A stretch of 42,777 bases of DNA from Comamonadaceae bacterium CG_4_9_14_3_um_filter_60_33 (GTDB lineage Bacteria > Pseudomonadota > Gammaproteobacteria > Burkholderiales > Burkholderiaceae_C): NCBI GenBank assembly GCA_002789915.1, contig PFUD01000129.1, positions 1-42,777 of the forward strand, in the 5' to 3' direction. Both the position numbers and the translations under genes were made by a program. Below are positions 37,206 to 42,777 of the stretch, in pieces. A model generated the notes under the pieces. It did not search any database, was not told the origin of the DNA, and was given only the letters and a program-made list of their open reading frames with translations. Each line of letters starts with the position of its first letter. Positions within the stretch are counted from its first letter, which is position 1.

Positions 37206-37682
37206 CTACAAAGTCAACAGCACCACCGCACGCGCCTCCATGGCCTGCCCCAGGCCGACCGGGCCCATTTTTTCTGCGGTTTTGGCTTTCACATTCACTT
37301 GATCCAGTTCGATGCTCAGCGTATGCGCCACGCTGGCACGAATAGCAGGCATGAACGGCATCAGCTTGGGCGCCTGGGCGATGATGGTGCTGTCGATGTT
37401 GCCAATCTCAAAGCCTTTGGCGCGCACGCGTCGAGCGGCTTCAGCCAATAGGACACTTGAGTCTGCACCCTTGAATTGCGCGTCGGTGTCGGGGAAATGG
37501 CTGCCAATGTCGCCCAGCGCAGCCGCGCCCAGCAGCGCATCGGTGATGGCGTGCAGCAGCACATCGGCATCCGAATGGCCCAATAGCCCAAGATGAAAAG
37601 GCACCTCAACGCCACCCAGCATGAGCTTGCGCCCAGCGACCAGCGCGTGAATGTCCCAGCCTTCGCCGATTCTGAAATTCAT
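37206..37682 (-). CDS. ispF: 2-C-methyl-D-erythritol 2,4-cyclodiphosphate synthase IspF
   Basis: A 158-residue enzyme of the MEP isoprenoid pathway that cyclises 4-diphosphocytidyl-2-C-methyl-erythritol 2-phosphate with loss of CMP. Metal ligands Asp10 and His12 (GWDIHAL) and His44 region ([19 protein letters not shown]) are present, as are [11 protein letters not shown] and the C-terminal [15 protein letters not shown]. Length is normal. It follows ispD on the same strand after 102 bases that hold a palindromic repeat. Ribosome site before ATG is weak. Confidence 0.97.
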   Translation of the reverse strand: MNFRIGEGWDIHALVAGRKLMLGGVEVPFHLGLLGHSDADVLLHAITDALLGAAALGDIGSHFPDTDAQFKGADSSVLLAEAARRVRAKGFEIGNIDSTIIAQAPKLMPFMPAIRASVAHTLSIELDQVNVKAKTAEKMGPVGLGQAMEARAVVLLTL

Positions 37683-37724
37683 TTTGATCTACTCTTTCCA
37701 TTGCGCGTTTTTCTTGCTGGTTTC

Positions 37725-37773
37725 TTGTGGGGTCGACTTTAGTCGACCTGGCCGACTGAAGTCGGCCCCACAA
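37725..37773. repeat. REP-like palindromic repeat between ispD and ispF
   Basis: Two 21-base arms (37725-37745 and 37753-37773) are complementary with two mismatches around a 7-base loop; the outer sequence is ttgtgggg...ccccacaa and the core gtcgacttTagtcg. This would form a very stable hairpin in the ispD-ispF transcript. It resembles the GTGGG-type REP sequences seen in other proteobacteria. No other feature is seen in the 102-base gap. Confidence 0.65.
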
Positions 37774-37784
37774 ACTCCGGACGT

Positions 37785-38510
37785 TCAGGGCTGACGATTC
37801 AACAGCAGCGCCTGCGCCAGCGCGAAGTCCTCCGGATAGGTGACCTTGAAATTTTGCGCACTGCCGGGCACCAGTTTTGGGCTAAGGCCCATGGCTTCAA
37901 TGGCACTGGACTCGTCGGTGACGGCGTCGCCCGCCAGTTCCAGCGCCTCAAGCAGGCTGCCAATACGAAACATTTGCGGCGTCTGCGCCAGCCACTTGTC
38001 TGCGCGCGGCAGGGTGGCTGCCACTCGGTCAGCCAGTGCCACCTTGAGCGTGTCAGGCAGTGGCAGCGCCAACAGGCCGCCCACCTCATCCCTCAGGCAA
38101 GCATCAAGCAGCTGATCAATCTGCGCGGGCGTGATCAGGCAGCGCGCCGCATCGTGCACCAGCACCCAGTCATGCGCCACCGCGCCTTGTTCCAGTAAAG
38201 CATTCATGCCATTGAAAACGCTGGCAGCCCGGGTGGAACCGCCGCAAGCAGCAATCAGAAACGCCGCATTGAGCGCATGCGGTGTTTGAAAAAAAGTGTC
38301 TTCAGCTGACACCACCACCAGCGTTTGGTCAATGCGCGAGACCTCGGCAAAAGCGTCCAGCGTGTACATCACCATGGGCTTGCCAGCCAAAGTCTGGTAT
38401 TGTTTGGGGCCCGCGGCACCGGCGCGTGAGCCCGTGCCAGCGCACGGAATGAGCGCCCAGCAACGCGGCGTGGCTGTGGGCTTGAGGGCAATGTCGTTAA
38501 GTTCTGTCAT
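37785..38510 (-). CDS. ispD: 2-C-methyl-D-erythritol 4-phosphate cytidylyltransferase IspD
   Basis: A 241-residue cytidylyltransferase that joins CTP to methylerythritol 4-phosphate. The nucleotide-binding start is ALIPCAGTGSRAGAAGPKQYQTL with the key Arg and Lys, followed by LVHDAARCLI and ADKWLAQTPQMFR and the C-terminal VTYPEDFALAQAL, all IspD hallmarks. An N-terminal extension of about 15 residues precedes the core. Upstream is mfd on the opposite strand, whose true start is 108 bases away, leaving a shared promoter region. Ribosome site is weak. Confidence 0.96.
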   Translation of the reverse strand: MTELNDIALKPTATPRCWALIPCAGTGSRAGAAGPKQYQTLAGKPMVMYTLDAFAEVSRIDQTLVVVSAEDTFFQTPHALNAAFLIAACGGSTRAASVFNGMNALLEQGAVAHDWVLVHDAARCLITPAQIDQLLDACLRDEVGGLLALPLPDTLKVALADRVAATLPRADKWLAQTPQMFRIGSLLEALELAGDAVTDESSAIEAMGLSPKLVPGSAQNFKVTYPEDFALAQALLLNRQP

Positions 38511-38618
38511 GGTGTGCGCTGCATTCTAGAATCCATCGTACACACCCTGCCAAACGCTGCGCAGGGTTTCGGCGTTTTTGTCACGCCTCTTTCACTGCTG
38601 ACCACCTGCTCGCCTTTC

Positions 38619-41600
38619 ATGGATTTACCCAAACTCACCCCCGGCAAACGCTTCACCCTGCCACGCCCGGTCGGCTCAGCCGATGCCCTGTTGCTGGCGC
38701 AATTAGCCTTGCGAGACAAGGCCCAGCACCGAGTCACCGCCATCGTCACGGCCGACGCCACGGATTCCCAGCGCCTGATCGAGGAAATGGCTTTTTTTGC
38801 ACCTGATCTGCGCTGCGTGCTGTTTCCCGACTGGGAAACGTTGCCCTACGACACTTTTTCGCCACACCAGGACCTGATCAGCGAACGCCTGGCCACCTTG
38901 TGGCGCATCAGCCAGCGCGACCATGACACCGGCGCCGACGTGGTGCTGGTGCCCGCCACCACGGCGCTGTACCGGCTGGCACCGCCGTCTTTTCTGGCCG
39001 GCTACACCTTTCACTTCAAGGTCAAGCAACAGCTCAACGAGGCCAAGCTCAAAGCGCAGTTGACGCTGGCCGGCTACAGCCATGTGACGCAAGTGGTCAG
39101 CCCCGGCGAATACGCGGTGCGCGGCGGCCTGATCGACCTGTTCCCCATGGGCTCACTGGTGCCTTATCGCGTTGATTTGTTTGACGACGAGATCGACAGC
39201 ATCCGCACCTTTGACCCCGACAGTCAGCGCAGCCTGTACCCGGTGCCCGAGGTGCGGCTGCTGCCCGGGCGCGAGTTCCCGATGGACGACGACGCGCGTG
39301 CCCGCTTTCGCAGCCGCTGGCGCGAACTGCTCGACGGTGACCCGACGCGCAGCCGCATCTACAAAGACATCGGCACCGGCGTGGCCACGGCGGGTATCGA
39401 GTACTACCTGCCGCTATTTTTTGATGAGACCGCAACTGTTTTTGACTACCTGGGCGAAGCCGCCACGGTGGTGCTGCACGGTGACCTGGAACCCGCCTTT
39501 GCGCACTTTTGGCAGGACACCCGCGAGCGCTATCGCCTGTTGCAAGGCGACCCGGAGCGCCCGGTGCTGCCGCCCGATGCGCTGTTTTTAAGCGCCGAGC
39601 AGTTTTACGCCCGGGTCAACCAGCATGCGCAATTGGCCATCAAACCCGTTCGGGCTGAACCCGTCGCAGACGTTGATGGCCTTGCGCCCCCGTCGACAAG
39701 CGCAGGCCGAACGGACTACGCAGAATTTGACGTTCTTCCCCCACTTACCGTGCTGCGCGGCGCCGAAGATCCGCTGGCCAAACTCAGGGACCACACTCGC
39801 AACACACAGCAGCGCGTGCTGGTGTTGGCCGAAAGCGATGGTCGGCGCGCCAGCCTGCTTGACTTTTTGCACAACAGCGCGTTCGATCCGCCGTCGTTTG
39901 ACTCGCTGGCCGAGTTTCAGGACAGCCAGGAGCCCATCGGCATCGCCACCGCCGGCCTGGCCATGGGATTTGGCTGGCTTGAAGTGGGCATCGACTTTGT
40001 CACCGAGACCGAACTCTTTGCCGCCAGCCCGACCACACGTCGGCGCAAAAAACAGGAACAAGTGAGCGACGTCGAGGCACTCATCAAGGACCTGAGCGAG
40101 CTAAAAGTGGGTGACCCGGTGGTGCATTCCGCCCACGGCATTGGCCGTTACCGAGGTCTGATCAATCTGGACCTGGGCAACAAGCTGCCCAATGGCGAGC
40201 CCGAGATTCAGGAATTTTTGCACCTTGAGTACGCCGACCACGCCACGCTGTATGTGCCAGTGAGCCAGTTGCAACTGATCAGCCGCTACACCGGTGTCAG
40301 CCCCGACGAAGCGCCCTGGCACAAGCTGGGCAGCGGCCAGTGGGAAAAAGCCAAGCGCAAAGCGGCCGAACAGGTGCGCGACAGTGCTGCCGAACTACTC
40401 AACATTTACGCCCGCCGTGCCGCCCGCGAAGGTTTTGCCTTCAGGTACTCGCCCACTGATTACGAAACCTTTGCCAATGAATTCGGCTTCGAAGAAACCG
40501 CCGACCAGAAAGCCGCCATCCACGCCGTGATCCAGGACATGATCAGCCCGCGCCCGATGGACCGCCTGGTCTGCGGCGACGTTGGCTTTGGCAAGACCGA
40601 AGTCGCCCTGCGCGCCGCGTTTGTCGCCATTACGGGCGGCAAGCAGGTGGCGTTCCTGGCGCCCACTACGCTGCTGGCCGAGCAGCATTACCAAACGCTG
40701 GTGGACCGTTTCGCCAAATGGCCAGTGAAAGTGGCTGAGATGAGCCGCTTCCGCTCGACCAAGGAAATCACCGCCGCACTCAAGGGCGTGGCAGACGGCA
40801 CCATCGACATCGTGGTCGGCACCCACAAGCTGCTCAGCCAGAACACCCATTTCAAGAACCTCGGCCTGCTGATCATCGACGAAGAGCACCGCTTTGGTGT
40901 GCGCCACAAAGAGCAAATGAAAGCATTTCGTGCCGAAGTCGATGTGCTCACGCTCACCGCCACGCCGATCCCGCGCACGCTGGGCATGGCGCTGGAGGGA
41001 CTACGCGACCTGAGCGTGATCGCCACCGCGCCGCAGCGCCGGCTGGCGATCAAGACCTTTGTGCGGACCGAGGGCAATGGCGTGATCCGTGAGGCGGTGC
41101 TGCGCGAACTCAAACGCGGTGGCCAGATTTACTTTTTGCACAACGAGGTCGAGACCATCGAAAACCGCCGCGCAAAATTAGAAGAATTGCTGCCCGAAGC
41201 CCGCATTGCCGTGGCCCACGGCCAGATGCCCGAGCGTCAGCTAGAAGCCGTGATGCGCGACTTTGTAGCGCAACGTACCAACCTGCTGCTGTGTTCGACC
41301 ATCATCGAAACCGGCATCGACGTGCCCACTGCCAACACCATTGTCATGAGCCGCGCCGACAAGTTTGGCCTGGCGCAGTTGCACCAGTTGCGCGGCCGAG
41401 TTGGCCGCAGCCACCACCAGGCCTATGCTTATTTGCTGGTGCCTGACCTGGAAGGCCTGAGCAAACACGCGCAACAGCGCCTCGACGCGATTCAAAGCAT
41501 GGAAGAACTCGGCAGCGGGTTTTACCTGGCCATGCACGACCTGGAGATTCGCGGTGCCGGTGAGGTGCTGGGCGAGAACCAGAGCGGCAACATGCTCGAA

Positions 41601-42152
41601 GTCGGCTTTCAGCTCTACAACGAAATGCTTTCAGAGGCGGTGCGCTGCCTGAAAGCCGGCATCGAGCCCGACCTGCTGAACCCGCTCAACGTCGCTACCG
41701 ACATCAACCTGCACGCACCAGCGCTCCTTCCCGATGATTTTTGCGGCGATGTGCACCTGCGCCTAAGTTTCTACAAAAAACTGGCCACGGCCAAAACCAG
41801 CGAGCAGATTGATGGTCTGATGGAAGAAATCATCGACCGCTTCGGCAAGCTGCCGTCGCAGGCGCAAACCCTGATCGACGTGCACCGCCTGCGCGTCATC
41901 AGCCAGCCTTATGGCGTGCTCAAGGTCGATGCCGCGCCGGGTGTGATCACCGTCACCTTCAAGAAAGACCCGCCGATCGACGCCATGAAGATCATTGCGC
42001 TGATCCAAAAAAACAAGCACATTCGCCTGGCGGGCAACGAAAAGCTGCGCATCGAGCGCGCCTTGCCCGAGGCGGCCGACCGGGCCAAAATGGTGCGCGA
42101 TGTGCTGCGCAATTTGGGGCAACCTGTGACGGAAAGCAAAACCCCTGCTTGA
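38619..42152 (+). CDS. mfd: Transcription-repair coupling factor Mfd
   Basis: A 1177-residue ATP-dependent translocase that removes stalled RNA polymerase and recruits UvrA to damaged template strands. The N-terminal UvrB-like module (LFPDWETLPYDTFSPHQDLI, VVSPGEYAVRGGLIDLFP) is followed by the RNA-polymerase-interaction domain (VGDPVVHSAHGIGRYRGL), the motor with Walker A GDVGFGKTE and box DEEHRFG, FIETGIDVP-type motif VI (STIIETGIDVPTANTIVMSR), and the C-terminal TRCF domain. A short Pro/Ser-rich insertion lies near 350-375. The ATG at 38619 gives MDLPKLTPGKRFTLP, the expected N-terminus; the frame extends upstream without a start signal. Divergent from ispD. Confidence 0.97.
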   Translation: MDLPKLTPGKRFTLPRPVGSADALLLAQLALRDKAQHRVTAIVTADATDSQRLIEEMAFFAPDLRCVLFPDWETLPYDTFSPHQDLISERLATLWRISQRDHDTGADVVLVPATTALYRLAPPSFLAGYTFHFKVKQQLNEAKLKAQLTLAGYSHVTQVVSPGEYAVRGGLIDLFPMGSLVPYRVDLFDDEIDSIRTFDPDSQRSLYPVPEVRLLPGREFPMDDDARARFRSRWRELLDGDPTRSRIYKDIGTGVATAGIEYYLPLFFDETATVFDYLGEAATVVLHGDLEPAFAHFWQDTRERYRLLQGDPERPVLPPDALFLSAEQFYARVNQHAQLAIKPVRAEPVADVDGLAPPSTSAGRTDYAEFDVLPPLTVLRGAEDPLAKLRDHTRNTQQRVLVLAESDGRRASLLDFLHNSAFDPPSFDSLAEFQDSQEPIGIATAGLAMGFGWLEVGIDFVTETELFAASPTTRRRKKQEQVSDVEALIKDLSELKVGDPVVHSAHGIGRYRGLINLDLGNKLPNGEPEIQEFLHLEYADHATLYVPVSQLQLISRYTGVSPDEAPWHKLGSGQWEKAKRKAAEQVRDSAAELLNIYARRAAREGFAFRYSPTDYETFANEFGFEETADQKAAIHAVIQDMISPRPMDRLVCGDVGFGKTEVALRAAFVAITGGKQVAFLAPTTLLAEQHYQTLVDRFAKWPVKVAEMSRFRSTKEITAALKGVADGTIDIVVGTHKLLSQNTHFKNLGLLIIDEEHRFGVRHKEQMKAFRAEVDVLTLTATPIPRTLGMALEGLRDLSVIATAPQRRLAIKTFVRTEGNGVIREAVLRELKRGGQIYFLHNEVETIENRRAKLEELLPEARIAVAHGQMPERQLEAVMRDFVAQRTNLLLCSTIIETGIDVPTANTIVMSRADKFGLAQLHQLRGRVGRSHHQAYAYLLVPDLEGLSKHAQQRLDAIQSMEELGSGFYLAMHDLEIRGAGEVLGENQSGNMLEVGFQLYNEMLSEAVRCLKAGIEPDLLNPLNVATDINLHAPALLPDDFCGDVHLRLSFYKKLATAKTSEQIDGLMEEIIDRFGKLPSQAQTLIDVHRLRVISQPYGVLKVDAAPGVITVTFKKDPPIDAMKIIALIQKNKHIRLAGNEKLRIERALPEAADRAKMVRDVLRNLGQPVTESKTPA

Positions 42153-42212
42153 ATTTGTTAGCATCACAGCGCAGCCCTGCCCGATCCACTCCACACCGCC
42201 TTGGGAGTCATC

Positions 42213-42437
42213 ATGACAACACCTGTTGACGAACTCGCCGTCGAAGTACTTGATCTGCCAGCAAAAGATCGCGCCAAAATCCTTGAGCTGCTGATCAACA
42301 GCTTTGAGCCGAAGTCACAAGCACAGCAAGCCTGGACTGCCCTGGCCTTGCGTCGCCGTGACGAGGTCAGAGATGGCAAAGTTGCCATGCTCCCTGGGCG
42401 TGAAGCCCTGCAGCGCGTCAGGGCCCGAATTGCATGA
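42213..42437 (+). CDS. Addiction-module antitoxin (StbD/TIGR02574-like)
   Basis: A 74-residue acidic-helical protein starting MTTPVDELAVEVLDLPAKDR with the pattern AKILELLINSFEPK, typical of the putative addiction-module component family found beside ParE/RelE toxins. GGGAG lies 6 bases before the ATG at 42213; an ATG four codons upstream is less likely. Its stop overlaps the toxin start (ATGA), the standard layout of these pairs. Because the toxin is truncated, this is an orphan antitoxin. Confidence 0.75.
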   Translation: MTTPVDELAVEVLDLPAKDRAKILELLINSFEPKSQAQQAWTALALRRRDEVRDGKVAMLPGREALQRVRARIA

Positions 42438-42538
42438 CCTATGCCATTCACCCGCAAGCAGAGGAAGAGTTAGCCCAAGCTGCCATGTTTTACGCTGAAC
42501 ACGCCAGCAAAATCATTGCCTCTGTCATTTCGACTTGA
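42434..42538 (+). pseudogene. Truncated ParE/RelE-type toxin
   Basis: A 34-codon frame beginning MTYAIHPQAEEELAQAAMFY, the usual first helix of ParE/RelE-family plasmid-stabilisation toxins. It loses similarity after EHASKIIA and stops at 42536-42538, whereas complete members have about 90-100 residues with the catalytic or gyrase-binding core downstream. It overlaps the antitoxin stop by four bases. It is a remnant; toxin function is lost. Confidence 0.7.
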
Positions 42539-42551
42539 CTGAAGCCATCCC

Positions 42552-42777
42552 ATGTGCCTGATCGCCTGGAACTGGCAACCGGCCAGCCGCCACCCATTGC
42601 TGCTGATTGCCAACCGCGATGAATACTACGCCCGCCCCACCTTGCCGTTGCACTGGTGGCACGACGCGCCCATTCTGGCCGGGCGCGACCTGCAGGCCGG
42701 CGGCACCTGGCTGGGCATCAGCCGCACAGGCCGTCTGGCGGCCCTGACCAACCACCGCGACCCCGCCAGTGTGCGCG
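42552..42777 (+). CDS. NRDE-family (TANGO2-like) protein, N-terminal part
   Basis: The first 75 codons of an NRDE/TANGO2-family protein, running off the right edge. The start MCLIAWNW has Cys2 in the position of the presumed N-terminal nucleophile, and the family signature LLIANRDEYYARPTLPLHWW follows. Eukaryotic TANGO2 affects lipid and haem handling; the bacterial role is not established. The ATG at 42552 has no strong ribosome site. It begins 13 bases after the truncated toxin stop. Confidence 0.88.
   Translation, partial: MCLIAWNWQPASRHPLLLIANRDEYYARPTLPLHWWHDAPILAGRDLQAGGTWLGISRTGRLAALTNHRDPASVR

Overview
The window is 42.8 kb of chromosome from a GC-rich betaproteobacterium. Gene content and protein style point to Burkholderiales, most likely Comamonadaceae (Rhodoferax/Polaromonas-like). 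Supporting traits are an E3 (LpdA) with its own lipoyl domain next to aceE-aceF, a homodimeric AceE, an iron-type SodB and the ispD-ispF pair. This placement is inference; there is no rRNA or tRNA here to test it. Most of the window is core metabolism and genome maintenance, with several signalling modules and some decayed accessory genes.

Layout. 1-5.1 kb: 5' end of uppP, a cysteine hydrolase, acuI, an exported NlpC/P60 peptidase, a small membrane protein and dinG. 5.2-11.5 kb (minus): a lipoprotein periplasmic binding protein, a double-membrane-spanning hybrid histidine kinase and a REC-PAS-PAS-GAF-PAS-GGDEF diguanylate cyclase, tightly packed as one operon that looks like a LuxP/LuxQ-style sensor ending in c-di-GMP synthesis. 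11.9-13.8 kb (plus): a Cache-type chemoreceptor with a candidate flagellar sigma-28 promoter. 13.9-20 kb (minus): small acidic protein, sodB, xseA, a MITE-like element, an unusual MerR-PAS-class III nucleotidyl cyclase fusion, and an acyl-CoA synthetase. 20.2-21.1 kb: a small coiled-coil protein and a frameshifted nucleotidyltransferase remnant. 21.2-27.7 kb (minus): the pyruvate dehydrogenase operon aceE-aceF-lpdA, closed by a strong terminator and interrupted by a palindromic repeat. 27.9-31.0 kb (plus): a FixL/FixJ-like two-component pair divergent from aceE. 31.1-34.7 kb: folD, an M3 oligopeptidase and an exported glutaredoxin-fold protein. 34.7-37.2 kb: a nitronate monooxygenase-family flavoprotein and a CoA transferase. 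37.2-42.2 kb: ispF and ispD (minus) divergent from mfd (plus). The right end has an orphan antitoxin with a truncated ParE/RelE toxin, then the start of an NRDE-family gene.

Functional links. The 5.2-13.8 kb stretch groups a binding-protein/kinase/c-di-GMP circuit with a chemoreceptor, suggesting a motility-versus-sessility switch responding to a small molecule. The FixLJ-like pair sits where it could control the divergent pdh operon. IspD and IspF act in the same MEP isoprenoid pathway. The most novel candidates are the binding-protein/kinase/cyclase operon and the MerR-cyclase fusion. No CRISPR array, prophage, intact insertion sequence or RNA gene was seen.
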